64,000 bases of DNA from an uncultured Roseobacter sp. (GTDB lineage Bacteria > Pseudomonadota > Alphaproteobacteria > Rhodobacterales > Rhodobacteraceae), in NCBI RefSeq assembly GCF_947492555.1, contig NZ_CANLNE010000001.1:310001-374000 (forward strand). The letters run 5' to 3'. Numbering within the stretch: the first letter of the stretch is position 1; each line of letters starts with the position of its first letter. The translations under genes were made by a program, and so were the position numbers. This document shows positions 34,116 to 42,282 of the stretch, one piece after another. Below the pieces are notes generated by a model, which did no database searches, had not been told where the DNA came from, and was given only the letters and a program-made list of their open reading frames with translations.

Positions 34116-35138
34116 TCAGCAGCCGTCAACGCCATCCATGGCGCCGACACAGGCCTTGTCCTTCGCGATGTGGCCCGCATCGATGGCCGCGCTCAGGTTG
34201 TCCTTGGTGATCGGGGTCGGCTCAAGGAAGATGGCGGTCATCTCCACACCGTTCTCGCCGCCGGACCACTTCACAGCCCCGTCGATGTCGGCCATCGCGG
34301 TGCCATTGGCCATCGCAACGGCGATCTCGGCTGCCGCGGCACCCAATTCGCGGGAGTTTTTCCAGACTGATACAGTCTGCTCACCACGCGCCACCCGGTT
34401 CAGAGCGGCATGGTCCCCGTCCTGCCCGCCGACCGGCACGCTCAGACCCTGTGCAGACAGCGCCGAGATAACGCCACCGGCCATACCGTCGTTCTGGGAC
34501 AGGACCGCGTCAATTTCGTTGTTGTTCGCGGTCAGGATCTGTTCCATGTTTTTCTGCGCGTTGTCAGGCTTCCAGCCATCGCTGAAGGCTTCGCCGACGA
34601 TCTTGATTTCGCCGCTTTCGACCTTGTCGCCGATAACTTCCATCATGCCTTCCAGCAGGAAGCCCGCGTTCGGGTCACCCTTGTCGCCCTTGATGATCGC
34701 AAAGTTGCCCGAGGGCTGCGCCGCAGTCACGGTTTCTGCGATGATCCGGCCCACGCCCTTGTTGTCGAAGGTCAGGTAGAACGTGCGGTCGTCTTCGATC
34801 AGACGGTCATAGCCCACAACCGGGATGCCCTCGGCATCGGCCTTGTCAACGGCGGGGCCAATCGCATCCTTGTCCATCGCAAGGATGATCAGCGCGTCTG
34901 CGCCTTGCGCGATCAGCGCTTCCACATCGGTGAGCTGTTTGGCCGCAGAGGCCTGCGCATCCGCCGAGATATAGGCGGCACCTGCGGCTTCCAGTGCTGC
35001 TTTGATGGCGGCTTCATCTGTTTTCCACCGCTCTTCCTGAAAGTTCGACCAGCTCACGCCGACCGTCAGATCCTGCGCAAAGGCCGCTGTACTCAGGGCT
35101 GCCGAGACGGCCACGCCCATAATCATCATCTTCTTCAT
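34116..35138 (-). CDS. xylF: D-xylose ABC transporter substrate-binding protein
   Basis: A 340-residue periplasmic binding protein (type 1 sugar fold). The signal peptide is about 1-21 (LSTAAFA/QDLTVG). The mature part has VGVSWSNFQEERWKTDEAAI, ALIILAMDKDAIGPAVDKA, PVVGYDRLIEDD and NDGMAGGVISAL, the XylF pattern. A C-terminal Cys pair (KACVGAMDGVDGC) may form a disulfide. GGGAGG precedes the ATG. It heads the xylose operon and is divergent from a ROK regulator. Confidence 0.95.
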   Translation of the reverse strand: MKKMMIMGVAVSAALSTAAFAQDLTVGVSWSNFQEERWKTDEAAIKAALEAAGAAYISADAQASAAKQLTDVEALIAQGADALIILAMDKDAIGPAVDKADAEGIPVVGYDRLIEDDRTFYLTFDNKGVGRIIAETVTAAQPSGNFAIIKGDKGDPNAGFLLEGMMEVIGDKVESGEIKIVGEAFSDGWKPDNAQKNMEQILTANNNEIDAVLSQNDGMAGGVISALSAQGLSVPVGGQDGDHAALNRVARGEQTVSVWKNSRELGAAAAEIAVAMANGTAMADIDGAVKWSGGENGVEMTAIFLEPTPITKDNLSAAIDAGHIAKDKACVGAMDGVDGC

Positions 35139-35340
35139 AGTATCCTCCCGATGGGACAGTTCTGTTGACTGTTGATGCCCGTTTCTAACTTGGCATGCGC
35201 AAAAGGATTGACTGTTTTAATTCAGCTGTCAAAATAAATTTATGCAATACGAGCCAAAATATCGGGCATATCCTGATTTATCGGCGGATTTCCGTGAAAA
35301 TTCTGCCTTTTTTACATTGTTATTTTCGGGGTGTGAATAA
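35139..35340. promoter_or_regulatory. xylF/xylR divergent promoter region
   Basis: These 202 bases are AT-rich against a GC-rich background. On the minus strand TTGACA (35232-35227) is a candidate -35 box for xylF; a weak -10 (AATCCT, 35209-35204) follows after 17 bases. An imperfect dyad, GAC-rich at its ends, spans roughly 35210-35230 and overlaps this box. It is a possible ROK operator, but the symmetry is partial and I do not press it. Confidence 0.4.
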
Positions 35341-36600
35341 ATGAACGTGGAGATTTCACAGCCTGATCTCGGGGATGCGCCGGTGGGATGCGGCCCGATT
35401 CGCCCTGAGTCGGAGGCGCCCAGCACCTCTCTGCGCCACCGCGTTTTTGAATCTGTCCGCTCGGCGGGACAGATTTCACGCATCGATCTGGCCAAACAGC
35501 TGAAAGTGAGCCCGGCCTCCATCACCGCGTTGGTGGGTGAGCTGCTGGACCTTGGCCTGTTGCAGGAGGGCAGCGACGCCACGCGCAGCACCTCCCGCGG
35601 GCGACCGCCCGTGGCGCTGTCGGTACAACCGGACGCGGGATATGTGGTCGGGATCAAGCTCGCGCGCGCCCAGCACACTGCCCTTCTGGTGGACGCGGCA
35701 GGCCAGCCGCTGGCACAGGCGAGCCTGGCCTGCACCCCGCAACGACGCTCGATTGAGCAGATCCTGACCGAGACCGGTCAGGTGCTGGATGCCCTGCTGG
35801 AGGAGGCCGGGCTGGCGCGCGCCGATATCGCCTGCATCGGCCTTGGCATGCCGGGCATGATCGACCACGCCAGCGGCCAGATGGTCTGGTCCCCCCTGCT
35901 CACTGAGGCGGACAAACCCCTGCGGGCGCTGGCCGAAGATGCCTTTGGCGTGCCGGTGGCGGTCGACAATGACGCCAACCTCGTCACGCTGGCCGAGCTT
36001 TGGTTCGGCAAGGGGCGCGCCATGGCGGATTTCGCGGTGGTCACTATCGAACAGGGCGTGGGCATGGGGCTGGTGATCAATCACCGGCTCTATCGCGGCG
36101 CCCGCTCGCTTGGCATGGAACTGGGCCACACCAAGGTTCAGATGGATGGCGCGCTGTGCCAGTGCGGCCAACGCGGGTGTCTGGAGGCCTATATCGCGGA
36201 CTATGCGCTGGTGCGCGAGGCCTCCACGGCCCTTGATCCGTCGAATTCAGACACGACCGCCCCGGATGTGATGCTGCAACAGCTCTACGAGCAGGCGAAG
36301 GCCGGGAACGAAGCCGCACGGGTGATTTTCCGCCGCGCCGGTCGGTTTCTAGCACTGGGGCTGGCCAATCTGGTGAACCTCTTCGATCCGCCGCTGATCA
36401 TCCTTTCCGGCGAGCGGATGCAATATGATTACCTCTACGCCGACGAGGTGCTGCGCGAAATGCATACACTGACGCTGAACCGCGATGCCGCCCCGCAAAA
36501 GGTTGAAACCCATGCCTGGGGCGATCTGATGTGGGCCCATGGTGCGGCGGCGCTGGCGCTGTCGGAAATTGCCGATGCAATGGCGGAGGGGCGCGGATGA
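35341..36600 (+). CDS. xylR: ROK-family transcriptional repressor (XylR-like)
   Basis: A 419-residue ROK-family regulator. The winged helix lies at about 32-78 (RHRVFESVRSAGQISRIDLAKQL, then ASITALVGELLDLGLL). The sugar-kinase-like domain follows, with GLGMPGMIDHASG and the ROK zinc site His263 plus Cys273, Cys275 and Cys280 (CQCGQRGC). It is divergent from xylF and so the probable xylose-responsive repressor of the operon. The ribosome site is weak (GGGGTG). Its stop overlaps the start of the CRTAC1-type gene by four bases, an unexpected coupling. Confidence 0.88.
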   Translation: MNVEISQPDLGDAPVGCGPIRPESEAPSTSLRHRVFESVRSAGQISRIDLAKQLKVSPASITALVGELLDLGLLQEGSDATRSTSRGRPPVALSVQPDAGYVVGIKLARAQHTALLVDAAGQPLAQASLACTPQRRSIEQILTETGQVLDALLEEAGLARADIACIGLGMPGMIDHASGQMVWSPLLTEADKPLRALAEDAFGVPVAVDNDANLVTLAELWFGKGRAMADFAVVTIEQGVGMGLVINHRLYRGARSLGMELGHTKVQMDGALCQCGQRGCLEAYIADYALVREASTALDPSNSDTTAPDVMLQQLYEQAKAGNEAARVIFRRAGRFLALGLANLVNLFDPPLIILSGERMQYDYLYADEVLREMHTLTLNRDAAPQKVETHAWGDLMWAHGAAALALSEIADAMAEGRG

Positions 36601-38069
36601 GGGCGCTGTTGCTTTGCCTGCTGGCGCAATCCGCCAGCGCCGAGGTGCTGTTCGAGGATCTCTCGTCCAACCTGCCACTGCATCAATACACCGGCGGGTG
36701 GGAGCATTTTGTCGGCGGCGGTGTAGCCGTCTTTGATTGCAATGGGGACGCCCTGCCCGATCTACTGGCGGCAGGCGGTGACAGCCCGGCCACGCTGATG
36801 ATCAATCAGGGTGCCATGCACTTTGCCGCCGCCCCCCTGCCCGCCTTCACGGGCACAACCGGTGCCTATCCGCTCGATGTGGATGGCGATGGACATCTGG
36901 ATGTGATGCTGCTGCGCGTGGGCGAAAACCAACTGCTGCGCGGTGATGGTGTCTGCGGCTTTACGCCCGCGAACGAGACCTTGGGCTTTGACGGTGGCAA
37001 CGCCTGGTCCACCGCCTTTTCAGCCACATGGGAGGCGTCGGGCCCGGTGTTGGCCATTGGAAACTACGTGGACCGGGACGACCCCGAGGGCCCTTTCGAG
37101 GCTTGCGATGACAACAGCCTGCACCGCTGGCAGGGCGACGGGTTCGCCGCCAGCCCCCTCTCCCCGGGACACTGCGCGCTCTCCATGCTCTTTGCGCGGG
37201 ATGCCAGCGGTACCAAACGCCTGCGCATCTCCAACGACCGCCACTACTACGTGCGCGACGGGTCTGAACAGATGTATGATCTGGCGATGGGGCGTTTTCT
37301 CGGGCCGGACGACGGGTGGGAAACCGTGCGCCTCTGGGGCATGGGCATCGCCAGCCGGGACATCACCGGCGACGGACGTTCCGAGGTGATGCTGACCTCC
37401 ATGGGTGATCAGTTGATGCAGATCGCTGGCAAAGACGGGCTGTACAGCCGCGCACCTTTTGGCCTTGGCACCTACGCGCAACGGCCACATGTGGGGGATG
37501 ACGGGCGCCCGTCGACCGGGTGGCATGCTGAATTTGCAGATGTGAACAATGACGCAGCACCCGATTTGTTTATCGCCAAGGGCAATGTGGATCAGATGCC
37601 GGGGCTGGCCATGGAAGACCCCAACACGCTGCTCATTCAGCAAGCCGACGGCACGTTCAAGGAGCGCTCGGTTGAGGCGGGTGTTGCCACGGTGGCGCGG
37701 TCACGGGGGGCTGCCCTTGCCGATCTGAACGGCGACGGGCGGCTCGATCTGGTGGTGATGAACCGGCGCGCACCGATGGAGCTTTACCGCAATGTGACCG
37801 ACGGCACCGGACATTGGCTGGCGCTTGATCTGCGTATGGACGGCGCCAATACCCGTGCGGTGGGCGCGCTTGTCGAGCTTACCGCAAACGGTGTGACGCA
37901 GGTGCAGGAGCTGACCGTGGGCGGTGGCCACGCGGGCGGGCAAGCGGGGCCAATGCACTTCGGGCTGGGGGCTGCCACATCCGCCGACGTGACCATCACA
38001 TGGCCGGATGGGCAGATCACGCACCACCGGGATTTGGCCGTCAATCAGCGCCAGACCCTGCGCCCCTAG
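36597..38069 (+). CDS. CRTAC1-family FG-GAP/ASPIC-UnbV domain secreted protein
   Basis: A 490-residue exported protein. The signal peptide is about 1-15 (LLAQSASA/EVLF). The body is built of FG-GAP/VCBS-type propeller repeats with calcium-loop signatures, for example DCNGDALPDLLA, DVDGDGHLDVML, DITGDGRSEVML, DVNNDAAPDLFI and DLNGDGRLDLVV. The C-terminal 90 residues form an ASPIC/UnbV domain (from about HWLALDLRMDG to RQTLRP). Function is unknown; such proteins are extracellular or periplasmic and may bind ligands or partner enzymes. The ATG overlaps the ROK repressor stop (ATGA). Its TAG shares the palindrome CTAG with the convergent di-heme peroxidase stop. Confidence 0.85.
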   Translation: MRALLLCLLAQSASAEVLFEDLSSNLPLHQYTGGWEHFVGGGVAVFDCNGDALPDLLAAGGDSPATLMINQGAMHFAAAPLPAFTGTTGAYPLDVDGDGHLDVMLLRVGENQLLRGDGVCGFTPANETLGFDGGNAWSTAFSATWEASGPVLAIGNYVDRDDPEGPFEACDDNSLHRWQGDGFAASPLSPGHCALSMLFARDASGTKRLRISNDRHYYVRDGSEQMYDLAMGRFLGPDDGWETVRLWGMGIASRDITGDGRSEVMLTSMGDQLMQIAGKDGLYSRAPFGLGTYAQRPHVGDDGRPSTGWHAEFADVNNDAAPDLFIAKGNVDQMPGLAMEDPNTLLIQQADGTFKERSVEAGVATVARSRGAALADLNGDGRLDLVVMNRRAPMELYRNVTDGTGHWLALDLRMDGANTRAVGALVELTANGVTQVQELTVGGGHAGGQAGPMHFGLGAATSADVTITWPDGQITHHRDLAVNQRQTLRP

Positions 38070-39373
38070 CGGTCGACTGGCAGCCCGCTCGGCACGGCCT
38101 CCGGCACGCCCAGGCGCCCCTTTAGGGCCACCGGGTCGTCCAGCGCCGCCAGAAAGGACACCAGCGCTGCGATATCATCAGCGGTCAGGTCACGTGGCGG
38201 CAGGGTGACGGCAGCCCGCAACGCCGCCTGCTCTGCCGGGTCGTCCATGTGCCGCCAATCCTCCGCGCCGGGCAAATCAGGGAGCGTCACCGACGCTGGA
38301 TCGAACCGATCCAATGCGTCCCTCCCCGCAATATGGTCCGCGATGAACTGGCTCAGATCGGCATGGCTGCCAGTGTGCCCGTAAGGTCCGGTGTGCAGCA
38401 CGTTGCGCAGGGAGGGTGTGCGGAAAGCATAGGCGTCTGCCTCTCGCCCCGTCACCCGCATGCGCCCCACATCCCGCGCGTGGCTTTCGAACCGCGCGGC
38501 CTTGCCCGGCCCGAACTGCGGCACACCCATGGCGTGGAAACCGTGGTCCGTCTGAAAGGGACCGCTGTGGCAGGCGCTGCAGCCCGCGGCACCGTAAAAG
38601 AGATCCATGCCCAGCTGGGCCTGCGGCGGCAACGTCGCCTCGCCGCGCAGATGGGCGTCAAAGGCGCTGCCATCCGCGCGCCATTCAAAGGCGACAAAGG
38701 CGGCGATGGCATCCGAAATATCCGTGAAGGTCAGCGCCTCCGCCTCGGGAAACGCAGCCGCGACCAGGGGAGCATATCCGGGGGTTTCCGCCACCCGGGC
38801 GCTGAGCCTGGACCATGCGCCATCCGGCCCTGTGATCCGACCCTGCCGCACCGCCTGGCTGATGTCATTTTCGCTGTAATGACCGGCCATCTCATCAGCG
38901 CTGAGCACCGGGAACATCGTCTGGGCGGACAGAAGGTTGGCGAACCCCTGGGTCATCTCCGCCCCCATGGGCGTGCGCAGACCGCCGGGTTTGTCGGGGT
39001 CCACCTCGATGCGGCCATCATGGAACATGACGGTAAACTCACGCGCGCCGAGATTGAAAAGCGCGGGCGCATTGCGCGGGATACGCTGTTCGGGGATATT
39101 ATCCCCTGCGATCTTGCGATCCGGGCCGAGCCCCACGGCCCCCTCTCCCAGCGACAGGGCGACGCCATCTGCAGTGGCAAATTTCGGGTGGTGGCAGGTG
39201 GCACAGGAGATGTTGCGATTGCCCGACAGGATCGGATCGTAAAACAGCATCTGGCCCAGACGGACCTGATCCATATCGAGGGGCATGAAATCGGCATCTG
39301 TCACCGGCGCGGGCAAGTCCGCCGCCGCTGCCGAGCCGATCATCACCCCCAAAACCCATCCACAAAAACGCAT
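38066..39373 (-). CDS. Di-heme cytochrome c peroxidase / MauG-family protein
   Basis: A 435-residue periplasmic protein with a signal peptide (1-18, cut GSAAAA/DLPAP) and two c-type heme motifs, CATCH at 57-61 and CSACH at 265-269, the layout of bacterial cytochrome c peroxidases and MauG. RNAPALFNLGAREFTVMFHDGR is a family segment; the FHDGR form is seen in MauG-like branches. It could reduce H2O2 or carry out an oxidation on a partner protein or small molecule; the sequence alone does not decide. Its ATG overlaps the stop of the glutamine-synthetase-like gene by one base (TGATG), so it belongs to the Rieske/ligase operon. Confidence 0.88.
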   Translation of the reverse strand: MRFCGWVLGVMIGSAAAADLPAPVTDADFMPLDMDQVRLGQMLFYDPILSGNRNISCATCHHPKFATADGVALSLGEGAVGLGPDRKIAGDNIPEQRIPRNAPALFNLGAREFTVMFHDGRIEVDPDKPGGLRTPMGAEMTQGFANLLSAQTMFPVLSADEMAGHYSENDISQAVRQGRITGPDGAWSRLSARVAETPGYAPLVAAAFPEAEALTFTDISDAIAAFVAFEWRADGSAFDAHLRGEATLPPQAQLGMDLFYGAAGCSACHSGPFQTDHGFHAMGVPQFGPGKAARFESHARDVGRMRVTGREADAYAFRTPSLRNVLHTGPYGHTGSHADLSQFIADHIAGRDALDRFDPASVTLPDLPGAEDWRHMDDPAEQAALRAAVTLPPRDLTADDIAALVSFLAALDDPVALKGRLGVPEAVPSGLPVDR

Positions 39374-40818
39374 CAGTACAACCCGAAATACTCTGCTTGC
39401 TCCCAATCCGACACATGTGCCAGATACCGCTCCCACTCGGCCCGTTTGATCCGAACCAGATAGTCCACGACCTCCGAACCCAGCGCCGCGCGGTAGAACG
39501 CCGATGTCTCAAAGGCATCAATGGCAGCGCCGAGGGAATGCGGCAAGGCCTCTGCGCCCGCGTCGTGCGGGTTTTCGACGGGCGGCGGCGGCGCGCGCCC
39601 GTGGGTCAGGCCGTCCAACCCGCTGACGATCTGGCTGGCGAAGGCATAGTAAGGGTTCGCCGCACTCTCGGGCACACGGTTTTCAATACGCGAGGCGCGG
39701 TCGCCCGGCACCATGATCGCGCGCAGCATGGCACCGCGATTGTCATGCCCCCAGACCACCCGGTCAGGCGCCAGCTTGTAGGGTTGATAGCGTTTGTAGC
39801 CATTGACCGTCGGCGTGGTCAGCAAACAGCTTTCCGCAGCGTGTTCCAGCAGCCCCGCAATCCAGCCCGCAGCATAGGTGCTGAGGGTTCCGTCGGGCTG
39901 CGGCATCATCAGCGGCGTGCCCATGGTGTCGAAAAGCGACTGGTGCAGATGCCAGCCGGAGGCGCAACCGTTGGCCAGCTTTGGCCGGCTCATGAAGGTC
40001 GCATGCAGCCCTTCCTGCGCGCAGACCTCTTTGACCAGTGTGCGCAGCATCATCAGGTTATCCGCATGGGTCATCGGGTCCGCCGGATCGAAGGTGAATT
40101 CGAGCTGGCTCGGGCCCATCTCCACCTCCATGGACCGCAGAGGCAACCCAATGGCCTGAACCGCACGGCGCAACATCTCGGAAACGGGTTCCAACCGGGC
40201 GTAAAGCGTCTCGGTCAGGAATTGGTAGCCCGGAGCGAGGTTGCGCGTGTCCGGCGGCGTGGGTGGCATCGTGGCATCACCATGCTCCAGCGCGGGGTCG
40301 GTGATCTCGAAGACGTGGAATTCCACCTCCAGCCCCACCTGCATCTGCAGGCCCGCGTCCGCGAGGACCTGCACCGCACGGCTGAGCACGGTGCGGGGCG
40401 CAAAGGGCAGTGCCGCACCGGATTTCATCACCGCATCGCAGAGGATCCACGCGGACCCTGGTGCCTGTGACAGGTGCCGAAACGTTGACGGGTCCGGGAC
40501 AAGCAGCACGTCCCCCGCGCCCTGCACCGGGCTGTCGCCCGCGCCGTCCCACACCGGATAGACAGTGCGGTGCGAGGTGTCTTTCAGAAAGAGCGTCGAG
40601 GGAACCGAGATGCCCGCGGTAAAGACCGAAGCCAGCGCCGAAGCCACAAGTGTCTTGCCCCGCAACACCCCATGCTGATCGGGGAAGAGAACGCGCACCG
40701 TTTCCAGATCGCTGCCCTGCAGATCGGCCAGCAACGCCTCTGCCGACGCCACCGCATCTGCGTCCAGCAGACCGGTTTGCGCCAGCCTACCTTGCGAAAT
40801 CCCCGCCTTCCCGCTCAC
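39373..40818 (-). CDS. Glutamine-synthetase-family ligase
   Basis: A 481-residue member of the glutamine synthetase family, probably not ammonia-assimilating GlnA. Metal and nucleotide segments are intact: VGLEVEFHVFE, EVEMGPSQLEFTF, GWHLHQSLFD and SRIENRVPESAANPY. Relatives of this kind join glutamate to amines (gamma-glutamylpolyamine, -anilide or -isopropylamide synthetases). The start is GTG with AGGAGG four bases upstream; the nearby ATG is out of frame. It lies between a Rieske oxygenase gene and a di-heme peroxidase gene. I infer that it activates an amine for the oxygenase, but the substrate is unknown. Confidence 0.85.
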   Translation of the reverse strand: MSGKAGISQGRLAQTGLLDADAVASAEALLADLQGSDLETVRVLFPDQHGVLRGKTLVASALASVFTAGISVPSTLFLKDTSHRTVYPVWDGAGDSPVQGAGDVLLVPDPSTFRHLSQAPGSAWILCDAVMKSGAALPFAPRTVLSRAVQVLADAGLQMQVGLEVEFHVFEITDPALEHGDATMPPTPPDTRNLAPGYQFLTETLYARLEPVSEMLRRAVQAIGLPLRSMEVEMGPSQLEFTFDPADPMTHADNLMMLRTLVKEVCAQEGLHATFMSRPKLANGCASGWHLHQSLFDTMGTPLMMPQPDGTLSTYAAGWIAGLLEHAAESCLLTTPTVNGYKRYQPYKLAPDRVVWGHDNRGAMLRAIMVPGDRASRIENRVPESAANPYYAFASQIVSGLDGLTHGRAPPPPVENPHDAGAEALPHSLGAAIDAFETSAFYRAALGSEVVDYLVRIKRAEWERYLAHVSDWEQAEYFGLY

Positions 40819-40882
40819 ATATCCTCCTGTCCCCGGGGGAGCCTAGCCCGCCGTCTCCGGGTCCGTCACGCGAAAAACGCCG

Positions 40883-42205
40883 TCAGGTGATGGTTGCGTC
40901 CCAGCCGGTGCAGCCTGCGCGCCGCTCTGCATCGCTGGCGGTATAGGCCGCTTTCCAATCAGAGGTCATCGCGATGGTGTCATTGCTGATCGGCCCCTGC
41001 ACCATGGCCGGGTCCCCCCCATTGCCCATCGGCAGGCGCTCCGCATTCCCCTGCTCCAAGGCCGCCATGGCCGCGCGCAGCATGCGCCGGTACCGCACAA
41101 TCGCAACATCCGTCTTGCCCAGATGCTCCCTGGTCCGGTCAAAGATCGGCCCCGGGCTTTCCACCGCCCATTGGTCATGCACGTTGATATCCAGCCCCAT
41201 GCCGGTATAGGTCTCGCCTGCTTGTTCTTCGGGGTCGTAGCCGTAATTGTTGCGCTTGTTCTTGCGCGGCGCGTAATCCGGCAGGCGGTGTTCCTTCAAC
41301 CGCTGATCCCGCATTTTTTCCTTGTCCACGGGGTCAGTGAAGCTGGTGAACATCGAATACCAATAGCAGCGCCTGTCATCGAGGGGCACATGCCATTGCG
41401 TGATGATCATCTCGCGGCTCATGGGGATGGAAATTGCCTGCGGGAAAATCTGGTTGGTCACGCGCACGTGGGTGCGGCCATCGTCGAGATGACGCAGGGC
41501 GATCAGGCGCAGCCCATAATCAGTCTCCTCCACGCTGATATCGGGGCGCGGGTAGTCGCGCAGCAGCTTCGTCATCGGGATATCCGTATTGGCCGCAGTA
41601 TCGCGAAACTGCTTGCCGTAGCTGTCGGCGGGGTCTTCATCCTGCAGGAAGCGGTGCAGGAAGGAGGCATGTGCAGGGTCGATACCGACCTCCATTGCCT
41701 GCAGCCAGTTGCACTCCCACAATCCCTTGAAGGCAAAGACATGGCTGTCCGGCGCGCGAAAGCAATCGAACCCCGGCAGCGGTGGCGGATCGCCCGGGCC
41801 CATATAGGCAAAGACGATCCCATTGCGCTCGATCACCGGGTAGCTCTTGTTCCTGATCTGCTTGTGCATCTGGGAGCCTTCGGGCTCGCCGGGCTGTTCA
41901 ACGCATTGACCGGTGCGGTCGAAGTGCCAGCCGTGAAACGGGCAGCGCAGCCCATTGTCTTCGAGCCGCCCGTAGCACAGATCCGCGCCCCGGTGCGGGC
42001 AGGCTCGCTCGATCAGGCCCAACTCCCCCTCACTATCGCGAAAAAGCACGAGATCTTCGCCCAGCAGTTTCACCGGCACAACCGGCCGGGTCCCCGCCAG
42101 TTCATCGGACAGGGCAGCGGGCTGCCAATAGCGTCGCATGACCTCGCCCGCGGGGGTGCCCGGACCCGATTGGGTCAGGGTATCATTCAATTCCTGGCTG
42201 ATCAT
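40883..42205 (-). CDS. Rieske non-heme iron oxygenase, alpha subunit
   Basis: A 440-residue Rieske oxygenase of the phthalate 4,5-dioxygenase/vanillate demethylase type. The [2Fe-2S] ligands are Cys69, His71, Cys88 and His91 (CPHRG and CPFHGW). The catalytic iron site is Asp176, His179 and His184 in EVGIDPAHASFLHRF. There is no signal peptide, so it is cytoplasmic. Most relatives need a reductase with flavin and ferredoxin domains; none is encoded in the window. It is first in a minus-strand run with the ligase and the peroxidase (64-base gap to the ligase). Substrate cannot be read from sequence. Confidence 0.9.
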   Translation of the reverse strand: MISQELNDTLTQSGPGTPAGEVMRRYWQPAALSDELAGTRPVVPVKLLGEDLVLFRDSEGELGLIERACPHRGADLCYGRLEDNGLRCPFHGWHFDRTGQCVEQPGEPEGSQMHKQIRNKSYPVIERNGIVFAYMGPGDPPPLPGFDCFRAPDSHVFAFKGLWECNWLQAMEVGIDPAHASFLHRFLQDEDPADSYGKQFRDTAANTDIPMTKLLRDYPRPDISVEETDYGLRLIALRHLDDGRTHVRVTNQIFPQAISIPMSREMIITQWHVPLDDRRCYWYSMFTSFTDPVDKEKMRDQRLKEHRLPDYAPRKNKRNNYGYDPEEQAGETYTGMGLDINVHDQWAVESPGPIFDRTREHLGKTDVAIVRYRRMLRAAMAALEQGNAERLPMGNGGDPAMVQGPISNDTIAMTSDWKAAYTASDAERRAGCTGWDATIT

Positions 42206-42282
42206 CTGGCAACTCCGGCTGTGACAGGTCCGGGATCAGGTTCGGTCAGCCTTTCGGTGCTGTCAAGAAAGGCACAACCCGA

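Noticed and set aside
35204-35232. Full xylF promoter and ROK operator.
   Set aside because: The -35 is good but the -10 is weak and the dyad is only partly symmetric, so I kept it as a low-confidence region and not as defined sites.
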